From contig NZ_JACVWU010000001.1 of assembly GCF_014596915.1 (NCBI RefSeq), positions 652,020 to 716,019 of the forward strand: a DNA stretch of 64,000 bases, written 5' to 3'. The notes under the pieces were generated by a model that saw nothing but the letters and a program-made list of their open reading frames with translations, was not told the origin of the DNA and ran no database searches. Positions 17,018 through 26,075 of this stretch are shown here, in pieces. The stretch is from Streptomyces sp. TRM68416. GTDB taxonomy: Bacteria > Actinomycetota > Actinomycetes > Streptomycetales > Streptomycetaceae. Each line of letters opens with the position of its first letter. Position 1 is the first letter of the stretch. A program made the position numbers and the translations under genes.

Positions 17018-19894
17018 TCAGAGGACGACGAAGCTGTCCTTGACCTTCTCGTACGTTTTCAGGGCCTGGCCCTCCATCTCCGGCTGGTACCACGTGTTGA
17101 CCTGGAACGACTTGCCGTTCTGGTTGAAGCCGAGCAGCCTCGCGTGCCAGTGGACGCCCTTGAGGGTGAAGGTGTACTCCCAGACGACGGCCGGGTGGCC
17201 GCGGAACGTCGTCTCCTCCAGGCGGATCTTCCGGTAGCCCTGGCCCTGGCGGGCGTTCTGCTCGGAGGTCTCCCAGGTCTCCATCAGGTCGCCGCGGGCG
17301 ATCGACGACTTCGCCACGAGTTCCTGTCGGCCGTCGGGGGACGTGTAGTGCACCTCCGCCCCCGTCTTCACGTCCCGCCGCCAGCCGTCGGGCGTCGCCC
17401 ACGCGAACCCGCCCGCCTCCCGGTGGGTGCCGGGCGGCAGGCTCTGCGGCCTTGAGGTTCCCTCGACGGTGGGCGAGGCGCTGTACGAGGCGCTGTACGA
17501 GGGTGACGGCGACGTTCCCCCCGCCCGGTTACCGCCGGGCGAACCGGCGTTCGCGACGAGTACGACGGCCAGGACACCGCCGGCGACCACCGCCCCCACC
17601 ACGGCCGCCAGCCGGGCACGCCGGCCGCCGCTACGGGGGTGCCGCGCCGGAATCGCCGGCCCGGGCCGCTCACCGGGCGGCATCGCGCCGGCCTGCGCGT
17701 CGGCACCGACACCGGGCCCGGCCTCCGGCCGCCGCACGGTCTCCGTCCGCGCCCGGACGAGCGACACGCCCACGGCACGAGGAGAGCCCTGCACGATCCC
17801 TCGTACCGGCGTCTCGGACCGCACCTCCGACCAGGTCCGTGAGGCGAGCTCGGTGGACGCGTTGGACGTGCGGTGCTGAGCGTCCTGGGTGGGGGTCGTG
17901 GCGGCGGCGGGTGCGGGGAGAGCGGGCGGCCCGCCCTGCACGGGAACGTCGGGAGCGGTCGCAGCGGGCGCACCGGAGCGGCTGCCCTCGGCGGGAACGT
18001 CGGCGCAGTCCGACGCGGACGAGCCGACGCGAGCCGTCTCGACCGCCCTCTCCGGGGAGGCCGGGGGGCCTGCCGCCGCGGCAGGGACATCGCCCCCGAC
18101 ACCCTGGACGGCCGCGGAACCCGCGCCCACACCAGGCGCGTCACCACGGGAGTCCTCGGCCGCCGCTCCCGGGGAAGCCTCGGGGCCCGCAGACGTACCG
18201 GCCCCGGCGTTCTCGATCCGCACCTCCCCGGAAGCCCTGGGATCCTCCAGCGCACCGGACGCCCCGGCCCCGGCACCCTCGACGGGCACGACCGCGGAAG
18301 CCGCAGGATCGGCGGCCCCCACGCGCGTACCGCCCCGGAGGTCCTCGACAGCCCCAGGGACCGGGCCCACACCAGGCGTGCGGACACGGGCCTCCTCGAC
18401 CGGCGCCTCCGCGGAAGCCGCAGGCTCCGCAGCCGGACCGGACGTACCTGCGCCGACGCCTTCGACCGGCGTCTCCAGGGAGGTGGGGCGGCGGAGGTTG
18501 TGGGTGGGGTGTTGGGGGGCCGGGGGCGATGGGGGTGCGGGCCTTCTGGGGTCGGTGGTCGGGGGTGGGGGCGGGGGCGTGGTGGTGTCGTTCGCGGTGG
18601 TCGGAGCCGTTGCGGCTTCCGGTTCCTGCGTCGGCTGCGGCGCCTCGGGGTGGTCCGCCGGTTCTGGCGGCTCGGAGGTCTCGGCGGCCCCGGGCCGGGC
18701 TGCCGCTTCCGCGGCCGCTTCCGGGCCGGGGGGTGGGGTTCCGGCAGGTGTGCCGAGCCCGTCCGGCACCTCGACCGCGCCATCCCGCCGGGCCGCTTCG
18801 GGCTCTTCTCCTCCCTCCGGGCCTTGCTGCCGAACCTGTTTGGGGTCCTCTCCTCCCTCCGGGCCTTGCTGCCGGGCCCGTTCGGGGACCTTTTCCCCCT
18901 CCGCACCATCCCGCCAGGCCCGTTCGGGGGCCTGTGCTTGCTCCGGGCCGGGCTGGGCGGGGTGGTCGACGTGGGTGTTGGGCCGTTGGCTCGGTGGGGC
19001 CTGCTCGCGGCCCAGTGTCTGGGGCAGTTGTGGGTTGGCAGGCGGCGGGGGAAGGGCCGGTCCGCCGCCCACCGGCATCGTCACGGTCGGGGTGGGGGGT
19101 GGGAACGCGACGGGGTGGAGGGCGGTTTCGAGGTCGTTCAGGCCGGGGCGGACCGCCGGGTCCTTTTCCAGGAGGGCGGAGAGGATGTCCCGCAGGGGGC
19201 CCGCCGTGGCCGGGAGGGCGGGCTCCTCGTAGAGGACCGCGTGCAGCGTGGCCAGCGTGGTGTCGCGGGAGAAGGGGGAACGGCCGTCCAGGGCCGCGCA
19301 GAGCGTGGCGCCCAGTGACCACACGTCCGACGGAGGCCCCTGGGGTCGGCCGGAGATCCGCTCCGGGGCCATGTAGTCCGGCGAGCCCACCAGCATGCCC
19401 ACCATCGTCAGCGCCTTGGCGTCCTGGATCGCGGCGATGCCGAAGTCGGTGAGGACGATCCGCCGTGCGCCGGACTCCACGAGGACGTTGCCCGGCTTGA
19501 TGTCCCGGTGCAGCACGCCCCTTTCGTGCACCTGGCGCAGCGCGGCCACCAGCCCCAGGCCGAGGAGGGCCGCCTCGCGCGGTCCCAGGGGGCCGTCCTC
19601 CGCCACGATCCGCTCCAGCGAGCGGCCGGCCACCAACTCCATGACGATCCACAGGCGTTCACCCTCGTCCACCACGTCGTAGACCCGTACGACGTTGGGG
19701 TGGTCGATGCGCGCCGTGGCCCGCGCCTCGCGCAGGGTGCGTTCGCGGCGGGTGCGGGTGTCCTCGGCGTCGAGACCGTCTATGCGCATCTCCTTCACCG
19801 CGACCGGCCGGTCGAGCATTTCGTCGGCGGCTCGCCACACCCGCCCCATTCCCCCCTGACCGATACTTTCGACCAATCGATAGCGCCCCGTCAC
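17018..19894 (-). CDS. Membrane Ser/Thr protein kinase with long repetitive linker
   Basis: Hanks-type (PknB-like) kinase. The kinase domain covers roughly residues 5-270: the Gly loop IGQGGMGRVW, VAVKEM, HRDIKPGN, DFGIA and the APE equivalent MAPERISG. A linker of about 470 residues rich in Pro, Glu, Ala and Gly contains imperfect repeats such as RQQGPEGGEEPE. One membrane helix follows at about 765-785 (AAVVGAVVAGGVLAVVLVA), then an extracytoplasmic domain of about 150 residues with no PASTA repeats. The preferred start is the GTG at 19894 (MTGRYRLVESIGQGG); the frame continues to a TTG at 19954. The signal sensed is unknown. Confidence 0.93.
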   Translation of the reverse strand: MTGRYRLVESIGQGGMGRVWRAADEMLDRPVAVKEMRIDGLDAEDTRTRRERTLREARATARIDHPNVVRVYDVVDEGERLWIVMELVAGRSLERIVAEDGPLGPREAALLGLGLVAALRQVHERGVLHRDIKPGNVLVESGARRIVLTDFGIAAIQDAKALTMVGMLVGSPDYMAPERISGRPQGPPSDVWSLGATLCAALDGRSPFSRDTTLATLHAVLYEEPALPATAGPLRDILSALLEKDPAVRPGLNDLETALHPVAFPPPTPTVTMPVGGGPALPPPPANPQLPQTLGREQAPPSQRPNTHVDHPAQPGPEQAQAPERAWRDGAEGEKVPERARQQGPEGGEDPKQVRQQGPEGGEEPEAARRDGAVEVPDGLGTPAGTPPPGPEAAAEAAARPGAAETSEPPEPADHPEAPQPTQEPEAATAPTTANDTTTPPPPPPTTDPRRPAPPSPPAPQHPTHNLRRPTSLETPVEGVGAGTSGPAAEPAASAEAPVEEARVRTPGVGPVPGAVEDLRGGTRVGAADPAASAVVPVEGAGAGASGALEDPRASGEVRIENAGAGTSAGPEASPGAAAEDSRGDAPGVGAGSAAVQGVGGDVPAAAAGPPASPERAVETARVGSSASDCADVPAEGSRSGAPAATAPDVPVQGGPPALPAPAAATTPTQDAQHRTSNASTELASRTWSEVRSETPVRGIVQGSPRAVGVSLVRARTETVRRPEAGPGVGADAQAGAMPPGERPGPAIPARHPRSGGRRARLAAVVGAVVAGGVLAVVLVANAGSPGGNRAGGTSPSPSYSASYSASPTVEGTSRPQSLPPGTHREAGGFAWATPDGWRRDVKTGAEVHYTSPDGRQELVAKSSIARGDLMETWETSEQNARQGQGYRKIRLEETTFRGHPAVVWEYTFTLKGVHWHARLLGFNQNGKSFQVNTWYQPEMEGQALKTYEKVKDSFVVL
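18812..18877. repeat. In-frame tandem repeat within the kinase linker
   Basis: CTCCCTCCGGGCCTTGCTGC recurs at a 42-bp period, encoding a duplicated 14-residue Gln/Gly/Pro/Glu unit of the linker. It indicates recent slippage expansion. Confidence 0.6.
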
Positions 19895-20111
19895 CAGTAG
19901 CCCTGGGACTCCGCCGCTCCTCGTATTCCCCGGCAATCCGCTGCACCCCCTCAAAGTCCCCGAAGGATCCGCGAAGATCCTGAACGGCCCGTCAAAGACT
20001 GCCCATTTGAAACATGATGGTCACACTTCATGCCGTACCAGCATAGTGCGGAGAAATCTTGTGGTACCTCTTCAAGTACTGCGAATTCAGGCGCAGCCAA
20101 GGGGGACGAAC

Positions 20112-20843
20112 ATGAGTTCTCGTCGTACGACGACCATCGCGGGATCGCTGGTTGCAGCATCTTTCTCGGCAGTGATGATCCTTCCGTTCACCGCCGCGGC
20201 AGACGAACCGGGACCGGCAAGCAGCAAGGGGGGAAAGGCCGTCGACGAGGCCCCGGCAGGCGTGAAACTGACCACGACACTGCCCGAGAAGATCTCGGTC
20301 GACAACAACTCGGAAGAGACGGCGATTACCGCCACGGTGAAGAACGAAGGGACCGAGGACAGCGGAAAGATCAATCTCCTGGTCGTCGGTTTCGATGGCC
20401 TTACAGTCAAGAATGTTCAAGGCTGTTCGGAAATCGCCAAGGGCGATCTACCGGAAGGATCGAACAGCGGTTTCAGTTGTCCCGTGGACAATCTGGCGGC
20501 GGGTGACTCCAAGTCGTATGACGTGGACGCGACTTACGACCTGAGCAAGACGGGGAAGATCTGCCTGCCCGTCCAGAGCGCCGACGGAAAGAAGACGTAC
20601 TGGCAGCAGGGTCCGGTGCCGTTCGGTACGACGAACCCGTCGCCGAACGCCCCCGCCACCCCGCTGCTGCTGGGCACGGACAACCAGCCGGTGGCGCCCG
20701 GCGGCGACGAGGACGAGTTGCCGAAGACCGGCGTCCTTCGCGATGTGCTCCCGCTGGGCGCGGCGGGCGCGGCTCTCATGTCGGCCGGTGTCGCCGGTCT
20801 GTGGTGGTCGTCGCTGCGGCGGCCGCGCCGACAGCAGGTCTGA
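20112..20843 (+). CDS. Secreted, cell-wall-anchored protein with LPKTG sorting signal
   Basis: Function unknown. The 243-residue protein has a signal peptide (SSRRTTTIAGSLVAASFSAVMILPF, cut near TAAADEP), an extracellular domain of about 140 residues with two Cys pairs, and a canonical sortase signal at the C-terminus: DELPKTG, a hydrophobic stretch and RRPRRQQV. The ATG at 20112 is chosen because AAGGGGGAC lies 5-13 bases upstream. Streptomyces class E sortases prefer LAxTG; this one has Pro at that position. No sortase gene is adjacent. It is convergent with bioY. Confidence 0.88.
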   Translation: MSSRRTTTIAGSLVAASFSAVMILPFTAAADEPGPASSKGGKAVDEAPAGVKLTTTLPEKISVDNNSEETAITATVKNEGTEDSGKINLLVVGFDGLTVKNVQGCSEIAKGDLPEGSNSGFSCPVDNLAAGDSKSYDVDATYDLSKTGKICLPVQSADGKKTYWQQGPVPFGTTNPSPNAPATPLLLGTDNQPVAPGGDEDELPKTGVLRDVLPLGAAGAALMSAGVAGLWWSSLRRPRRQQV

Positions 20844-20877
20844 CAGGTCCGGCAGGTCTGACGCGCGCATACACAAG

Positions 20878-20912
20878 GGAGCGGGGCCGGGGGTGTCCCC
20901 CGGCCCCGCTCC
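20878..20912. terminator. Bidirectional terminator between the LPKTG gene and bioY
   Basis: A perfect 16-bp stem starting GGAGCGGGGCCGGGGG with a 3-nt loop lies between convergent genes and is followed by CCTTCGT on the plus strand. Confidence 0.85.
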
Positions 20913-20931
20913 TTCGTCTACCGCCGCGACC

Positions 20932-21513
20932 TCACCGGTTGACGTACTTCCAGGCGGCCGGCAGCAGGCCCATCGCCAGGGCCGCCTTGAGGGCGTCGCC
21001 GATCAGGAACGGGGTGAGGCCGGCCGCGACCGCCGCGGAGGCGGACATGCCGAGGTCCAGGGCGAGGTACGGGACGCCGACGGCGTAGATGATCGCCTCG
21101 CCCAGCAGCATCGCGCCCGCCATGCGCCACACGGAGCGGTCGGCGCCGCGGCGGGCCAGGGCGCCGACGACCGCGGCGGCGAGGACCATGCCGAAGACGT
21201 AGCCGAGGGAGGGCGCGCTCACGCCGGAGGAGGCCTGGGCGAACCACGGCATGCCCGCCATGCCGGCGATCGCGTAGAGCGCGAGGGAGAGGAAGCCGCG
21301 GCCGGCGCCGAGCGTGGTGCCGACGAGCAGGGCGGCGAAGGTCTGGCCGGTCACCGGCACCGGGGAGCCCGGCACGGGCACGGCGATCTGGGCGGCGAGG
21401 CCGGTGAGGGCGGCACCGCCCGCCACGAGCGCGATGTCGCGGACACGGGAGGCCGGGAGCAGGTCTGCGAGGACCTGGCCGGGGCGGGCGGGGGCGGCGA
21501 CGGCGGTGCTCAT
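20932..21513 (-). CDS. bioY: Biotin transporter substrate-binding membrane subunit BioY
   Basis: S-component of an ECF-type vitamin transporter, taking up biotin. The 193-residue protein has about six hydrophobic helices and family motifs PVPVTGQTFAALLVGTTLGA, GFLSLALYAIAGMAGMPWFA and the conserved YVFGMVLAA. A Gly-rich loop GYVFG and a terminal LPAAWK are also typical. No ECF ATPase genes (bioMN) are adjacent, so it either works alone or shares a module encoded elsewhere. I saw no clear BioQ or BirA operator upstream. Confidence 0.93.
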   Translation of the reverse strand: MSTAVAAPARPGQVLADLLPASRVRDIALVAGGAALTGLAAQIAVPVPGSPVPVTGQTFAALLVGTTLGAGRGFLSLALYAIAGMAGMPWFAQASSGVSAPSLGYVFGMVLAAAVVGALARRGADRSVWRMAGAMLLGEAIIYAVGVPYLALDLGMSASAAVAAGLTPFLIGDALKAALAMGLLPAAWKYVNR

Positions 21514-21745
21514 GGGGACTCCGCGGAGGTGTGGACAGGCTGGGACACGGTGACGCTATCCCGGCGCCCTCGCGTCGATCACCGTCAGCGGTCGACAAAG
21601 GCTGGATCACCGGCTTGGTGGGCTCCGGACAAAGAGTGTGGGTTACACCGGGTAGGGCGTGATGCTGGTCACTGAGGTGGGGATGCGCGGGTCACCGACG
21701 GCCCGGTGGGCGGGTCTGTAGGTTCTCGCCAAACAGGCCCCGTGA

Positions 21746-21839
21746 AGGGTCCCGTACCCTGGGTGGCGTACCTGTCCGCATACTGGGCATCCTCGTCGCC
21801 TGAGCGGACAGGAAGCTCAGACTGTGGGCGTTTTTGCCC
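21746..21839 (+). promoter_or_regulatory. Candidate structured leader of the amino-acid permease
   Basis: Three inverted repeats follow one another: AGGGT-CCCGT-ACCCT (21746-21760), CCTGTCCGC with GCGGACAGG (21771-21779 and 21804-21812), and GGGC-GTTTTT-GCCC (21826-21839). They end 26 bases before the permease ATG. I do not recognise a known riboswitch class. Confidence 0.35.
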
Positions 21840-21865
21840 TCTCATGCATTGGACGAGCCGCGCCC

Positions 21866-23251
21866 ATGCCCAGCACCACAGTCGAGACGCCTGCGCAGCA
21901 GGACGACGACGTCTCCCTCTCCCACGGCCTCAAACAGCGCCACCTGTCGATGATCGCCCTCGGCGGGGTCATCGGCGCGGGCCTGTTCGTGGGCTCCGGC
22001 GCCGGTATCGCCGCCGCCGGCCCCTCGATCGTCCTCGCCTACGCCCTCTCCGGCCTCCTCGTGATGCTGGTGATGCGGATGCTCGGCGAGATGTCGGCCG
22101 CCTATCCGTCCTCCGGCTCCTTCTCGGCGCACGCCGAGCGGGCCATCGGCCCCTGGGCGGGCTTCACCGCGGGCTGGTCGTTCTGGGTCCTGCTGTGCAC
22201 GGCCGTGGGCCTGGAGGGCATCGGCGCCGCGAAGATCGTCACCGGCTGGCTGCCGGGCACGCCCGAGTGGGCGTGGGTGGCCCTGTTCATGGTCGTGTTC
22301 TGCGCCACCAACCTCGCGGCGGTGAAGAACTTCGGCGAGTTCGAGTTCTGGTTCGCGGCGCTGAAGGTCGGCGCGATCACCCTGTTCCTGGTCCTCGGCG
22401 GCCTGGCCATCTTCGGTCTCCTGCCCGGCACGGACTCCCCCGGCACGAGCCACCTCACCGACTTCCTGCCCAACGGCGGCGAGGGCCTGGTCATCGGCCT
22501 GCTCGCGTCCGTCTTCGCCTACGGCGGCATGGAGACGGTCACCATCGCGGCGGCCGAGTCGGAGAACCCGGTCAAGGGCGTGGCGAGCGCGGTCCGCACG
22601 GCGATGTGGCGCATCGCGCTGTTCTACATCGGCTCGATGGCCGTCATCGTGACCCTGGTCCCGTGGGATTCCAAGGAGGTCGTCGAGAAGGGCCCGTACG
22701 TCGCCGCCCTCGACGAGCTCGGCATCCCCGGCGCCGGTCAGCTGATGAACGTCGTCGTCCTGGTCGCCCTGCTGTCCGCGATGAACGCCAACATCTACGG
22801 CTCCTCCCGCATCGCCTACTCCCTGGTCCAGCGCGGCCAGGGCCCGAAGGCGCTGGGCCGGGTCTCCGCCGGGGTGCCGCGCATCGCGGTGCTGGCCTCC
22901 TCGGTGTTCGGCTTCGCGTGCGTGCTGCTCAGCTACTGGCGGCCGGACGACGTCTTCAGCTGGCTGCTGAACATGATCGGCGCGGTGATCCTCGTCGTCT
23001 GGATCTTCATCGCCGTCTCCCAGCTGCGGCTGCGCGCCCGTCTGGAGCGCGAGGCGCCGGAGAAGCTGACCGTGCGCATGTGGGCGTTCCCAGTGCTGAC
23101 CTGGGTCGCGCTGGCCGGCATGGCGACGATCTTCGTCCTGATGGCCCGTGAGCCGGACACCCGGGTGCAGTTGTACTCGACCGGCGCGATGACGCTGTTC
23201 CTGGCGGCCGTCGGGTACGCGTGGCAGCGGGCGCGGGCCAAGGCCGCCTGA
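21866..23251 (+). CDS. Amino-acid permease, APC superfamily
   Basis: Twelve-helix secondary transporter of the AAT (amino acid transporter) family, probably proton-coupled. The 461-residue protein starts with a short cytoplasmic tail ([28 protein letters not shown]), and the [13 protein letters not shown] stretch is the APC substrate-site signature of helix 1. Further motifs are [14 protein letters not shown] in helix 3 and [14 protein letters not shown]. It is most like GABA/aspartate/asparagine permeases by eye; the substrate is not determined. The ATG at 21866 is preferred, with GTG at 21824 as an alternative 14 codons earlier. It lies upstream of sodF and is separated from it by a terminator. 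Confidence 0.92.
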   Translation: MPSTTVETPAQQDDDVSLSHGLKQRHLSMIALGGVIGAGLFVGSGAGIAAAGPSIVLAYALSGLLVMLVMRMLGEMSAAYPSSGSFSAHAERAIGPWAGFTAGWSFWVLLCTAVGLEGIGAAKIVTGWLPGTPEWAWVALFMVVFCATNLAAVKNFGEFEFWFAALKVGAITLFLVLGGLAIFGLLPGTDSPGTSHLTDFLPNGGEGLVIGLLASVFAYGGMETVTIAAAESENPVKGVASAVRTAMWRIALFYIGSMAVIVTLVPWDSKEVVEKGPYVAALDELGIPGAGQLMNVVVLVALLSAMNANIYGSSRIAYSLVQRGQGPKALGRVSAGVPRIAVLASSVFGFACVLLSYWRPDDVFSWLLNMIGAVILVVWIFIAVSQLRLRARLEREAPEKLTVRMWAFPVLTWVALAGMATIFVLMAREPDTRVQLYSTGAMTLFLAAVGYAWQRARAKAA

Positions 23252-23272
23252 CGCCCCCTCCCCCGACCGCCG

Positions 23273-23303
23273 GAAGGCCCCCGCGAGACATGCGGGGGCC
23301 TTC
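23273..23303 (+). terminator. Terminator between the permease gene and sodF
   Basis: A perfect 12-bp stem (GAAGGCCCCCGC and complement, 7-nt loop) is followed by TTCGTT. Confidence 0.85.
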
Positions 23304-23342
23304 TTCGTTGCCCGGGCGACCCTTTTTGCTGCTAGTGTGCAG

Positions 23343-23359
23343 TTGCAAGCTCTTTGCAA
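23343..23359 (+). promoter_or_regulatory. Nur operator in front of sodF
   Basis: TTGCAA-GCTCT-TTGCAA, two exact hexamers with a 5-base spacer, 24 bases upstream of the sodF start. It matches the nickel-dependent repressor Nur site known at Streptomyces sodF. Nickel-loaded Nur would repress this gene when a nickel dismutase can be made. Confidence 0.88.
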
Positions 23360-23382
23360 TAAGAGGTCGGAGGGGACCTGTC

Positions 23383-24024
23383 ATGCCCGTCTACACGCTT
23401 CCTGAACTGCCGTACGACTACTCCGCGCTCGCGCCCGTGATCAGCCCCGAGATCATCGAGCTGCACCACGACAAGCACCACGCGGCGTATGTGAAGGGGG
23501 CCAACGACACTCTGGAGCAGCTCGCCGAGGCGCGGGACAAGGAGCAGTGGGGGTCGATCAACGGGCTGGAGAAGAACCTGGCCTTCCATCTGTCCGGGCA
23601 CATCCTGCACTCGATCTACTGGCAGAACATGACCGGCGACGGCGGCGGCGAGCCGCTGGCCGCCGACGGGGTCGGCGAGCTGGCCGACGCGATCACCGAG
23701 TCCTTCGGATCGTTCGCGGGCTTCAAGGCCCAGCTGACCAAGGCCTCCGCGACGACGCAGGGTTCGGGCTGGGGTGTTCTCGCCTACGAGCCGCTGAGCG
23801 GACGGCTCGTCGTGGAGCAGGTCTACGACCACCAGGGCAACGTAGGGCAGGGCTCGGTGCCGATCCTCGTGTTCGACGCCTGGGAGCACGCCTTCTACCT
23901 CCAGTACAAGAACCAGAAGGTCGACTTCATCGAGGCGATGTGGCAGGTCGTCAACTGGCAGGACGTGGCCCGGCGTTACGAGGCCGCCAAGTCCCGCGCG
24001 GACGTGCTGCTGCTGGCGCCCTGA
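23383..24024 (+). CDS. sodF: Iron superoxide dismutase
   Basis: Converts superoxide to peroxide and oxygen in the cytoplasm. The 213-residue protein has all four metal ligands of the Fe/Mn family: His in [14 protein letters not shown] (about 28), His in [11 protein letters not shown] (about 79), and Asp and His in [17 protein letters not shown]-type elements (GSFAGFKAQ) and the NWQDVARRY end are typical. The Nur box just upstream identifies it as the nickel-repressed Fe enzyme. Strong ribosome site GGAGGGGACC. It is followed by a terminator. Confidence 0.96.
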   Translation: MPVYTLPELPYDYSALAPVISPEIIELHHDKHHAAYVKGANDTLEQLAEARDKEQWGSINGLEKNLAFHLSGHILHSIYWQNMTGDGGGEPLAADGVGELADAITESFGSFAGFKAQLTKASATTQGSGWGVLAYEPLSGRLVVEQVYDHQGNVGQGSVPILVFDAWEHAFYLQYKNQKVDFIEAMWQVVNWQDVARRYEAAKSRADVLLLAP

Positions 24025-24086
24025 CCCTCTGAGACGCCCTGCCTCGTGATCGTCTTCTCACCTTTCACGCGGGCAGGCGGAATGAG

Positions 24087-24123
24087 GGAAGCCCCCGCGA
24101 GGACGTGACTCGCGGGGGCTTCC
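24087..24123 (+). terminator. Terminator after sodF
   Basis: A perfect 15-bp stem starting GGAAGCCCCCGCGAG with a 7-nt loop lies 62 bases past the stop codon. Confidence 0.85.
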
Positions 24124-24146
24124 TGGTCCGTACGGGCGTCCGCCGA

Positions 24147-24237
24147 GCGCTCCGCTGGAAGTACGGCGATGGACCGTCAGTCGTCTGCGGCACCACAGTG
24201 GCTGGTCGCGCAGTTCCCCGCGCCCCTTCAGGGCGCT
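24147..24237. repeat. Dispersed intergenic repeat, copy 3
   Basis: Begins AGCGCTCCGCTGGAAGT, contains GTGGCTGGTCGCGCAGTTCC and ends CCGCGCCCCTTCAGGGCGCT. It shares both ends with copy 2 (12187) and the right end with copy 1 (8051). Confidence 0.7.
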
Positions 24238-24268
24238 ACCCCGCCGCAGTGAACTTCGCCCGGCCCGC

Positions 24269-25042
24269 TCAGGGCTTGCGGGCCAGGCCGCCGTGCTGGC
24301 CGATCGGGGCCGGGTGCTCCTCCTCCGGGCGCCACAGCGGGACCGAGACGACGCCCGGCTCCACCAGGTCCAGGCCCTCGAAGTAGGCCTCGATCTGGTC
24401 CACCGGGCGCAGGAAGTAGGGGACGGCGCCGGTCTCGTTGTAGGCGTCCTGGGCCTCCTCGTAGACCGGGTCGGTGCCGCGGGAGCCGTCGTTGACGCAC
24501 AGGTAGCTGCCGGAGGGCAGGCCCGCCAGCAGCCTGCGGACCAGGTCGCGGGCCTCGGCGTGGTCGGGCACATGGCCCAGGATGCCGCTGAGGATCAGGG
24601 CGGTGGGTTGCGTGAGGTCCAGTGTCCTGCCCGCCGCCTCGATGATCCGCTCGGGCTCGTAGAGGCTCAGGTCCTCGTACGCCGTGACGCCCTCCGGGGT
24701 GGAGGTGAGCAGGGCGCGGGCGTGTGCCAGGACCAGCGGGTCGTTGTCGACGTAGACGACCCTCGACTCGGGGGCGAGGCGCTGGGCGACCTCGTGGGTG
24801 TTGTCGACGGTGGGCAGGCCCGTGCCGACGTCCAGGAACTGGCGGATGCCCGCCTCCTGCACCAGGTACCGGATGCTGCGGCCCAGGAAGGCCCGGCTGC
24901 TGCGGGCGATGGTGACGATGCCGGGGAAGACGGCGGTGTAGGCGTCGCCGGCCGCCTCGTCGACGGGGTAGTTGTCCTTGCCGCCGAGCCAGTAGTTCCA
25001 GATCCGCGCCGAGTGCGGTACCGAGGTGTCGATCTCCGTCAT
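24269..25042 (-). CDS. SAM-dependent methyltransferase, DUF574 family
   Basis: The 257-residue protein matches the actinobacterial DUF574/Methyltransf_19 family. It has the N-terminal SARIWNYWLGGKDNYPVD signature, the SAM-binding motif LDVGTGLPTVDNTHE at about 69-83, YVDNDPLVLAHARALL with the acidic ribose-binding residue, and ILGHVPD. These enzymes are numerous in Streptomyces and their substrates are unknown. It is monocistronic as far as can be seen, divergent from the small zinc-ribbon gene at 25218. Confidence 0.9.
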   Translation of the reverse strand: MTEIDTSVPHSARIWNYWLGGKDNYPVDEAAGDAYTAVFPGIVTIARSSRAFLGRSIRYLVQEAGIRQFLDVGTGLPTVDNTHEVAQRLAPESRVVYVDNDPLVLAHARALLTSTPEGVTAYEDLSLYEPERIIEAAGRTLDLTQPTALILSGILGHVPDHAEARDLVRRLLAGLPSGSYLCVNDGSRGTDPVYEEAQDAYNETGAVPYFLRPVDQIEAYFEGLDLVEPGVVSVPLWRPEEEHPAPIGQHGGLARKP

Positions 25043-25217
25043 GTGCCCATGGTGCTACGGGCGGTCGGGCTCGCAAGGCAGATTGCGGGACACGGGTGCG
25101 TGGATCCGTCGGATTTCACGCCGGAACCGAGTTTCGGGATGGCCGCCTCCCCGGCCCCGCGGGCTCGTATGCTCGCGGGGCCGGGGGGTTCGCCCCCTGC
25201 AGAGGGAGGTGTGCGCC

Positions 25218-25415
25218 GTGGTCGTACGTTGCCCGAACTGCGGTGGTCCGCTGCAGAAGTTCCGCAAGCTCTCCAAGGCCGAGCAGGACTACGTCGCACA
25301 GACCAAGCAAGTGTCGGATCCCGGCGCCTACCAGCGCTGCACGGGCAACGACGGGGCCTGTCGCCGCTTCCAGCGGTGGAGCAACTGGCGGGACGGCGGC
25401 GACTTCCCCGTGTAG
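25218..25415 (+). CDS. Small four-cysteine zinc-ribbon-like protein
   Basis: Function unknown. The 65-residue protein starts MVVRCPNCGGPLQKFRKLSK and has one CPNC pair and a second pair in CTGNDGACRRF, enough for one zinc site. The rest is basic and polar (SNWRDGGDFPV end). The GTG at 25218 follows GGGAGG with 8-9 bases spacing; a GTG three codons earlier is possible. It is convergent with the DsbA-like gene. Confidence 0.72.
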   Translation: MVVRCPNCGGPLQKFRKLSKAEQDYVAQTKQVSDPGAYQRCTGNDGACRRFQRWSNWRDGGDFPV

Positions 25416-25436
25416 CGGGACTCCCGTGCGGAGGGA

Positions 25437-26075
25437 CTACAGGTTGCTGAAGTCCGGCCCCTTGGTACGGGTGCGCTTGATCTCGTAGAAGCCGGGTACG
25501 GAGGCCACCGCGAGCGTGCCGTCCCAGAGCTTGGCCGCCTCCTCGCCCTGGGGGGCCGGGGTGACGACCGGGCCGAAGAAGGCTATCTGCTCGCCGTCGG
25601 CGCCGGGGACCGCGATGACCGGGGTGCCGACCTCCTGGCCGACCTTGTCGATGCCCTCCTTGTGGGAGGCGCGCAGTTGCGGCTCGTACGGGGTGGAGTC
25701 CCAGTGGTCCATCAGGGACTCGGGCAGGCCCACGTCCTTCAGCGCGGCGGCGACCACCGACTTCTCCGGGCCCTCGCCCTGGTTGTGGATGCGGGTGCCG
25801 AGCGCGGTGTAGAGGTCGCCGAGCACCTCCGCGCCGTGCTCCTCCTGCGCCGCCGCGACGACCCGGACCGGGCCCCACGCCTTGGTCCGGAGCATCTCCT
25901 GGTACTCCTCGGGCAGCTCGTCGATCTTGTCCTCGTTGAGGACGGCGAGGCTCATCACATGCCAGCGGACCTCGATGTCCCGCACCTTCTCCACCTCCAG
26001 CACCCAGCGCGAGGTCATCCAGGCCCAGGGGCACAGAGGGTCGAACCAGAAGTCGACGGGCGTCTTGTCCGACAT
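25437..26075 (-). CDS. DsbA-family oxidoreductase, mycothiol-dependent nitroreductase (Rv2466c) type
   Basis: Thioredoxin-fold protein of the DsbA/FrnE family. The 212-residue protein follows the mycobacterial Rv2466c pattern: [73 protein letters not shown] and [10 protein letters not shown]. Rv2466c uses a CPWC active site; here it reads CPWA (Cys15 and Ala18), so the resolving Cys is absent and a one-Cys, mycothiol-assisted mechanism is implied. It is divergent from pepN with a 135-base gap. Confidence 0.88.
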   Translation of the reverse strand: MSDKTPVDFWFDPLCPWAWMTSRWVLEVEKVRDIEVRWHVMSLAVLNEDKIDELPEEYQEMLRTKAWGPVRVVAAAQEEHGAEVLGDLYTALGTRIHNQGEGPEKSVVAAALKDVGLPESLMDHWDSTPYEPQLRASHKEGIDKVGQEVGTPVIAVPGADGEQIAFFGPVVTPAPQGEEAAKLWDGTLAVASVPGFYEIKRTRTKGPDFSNL

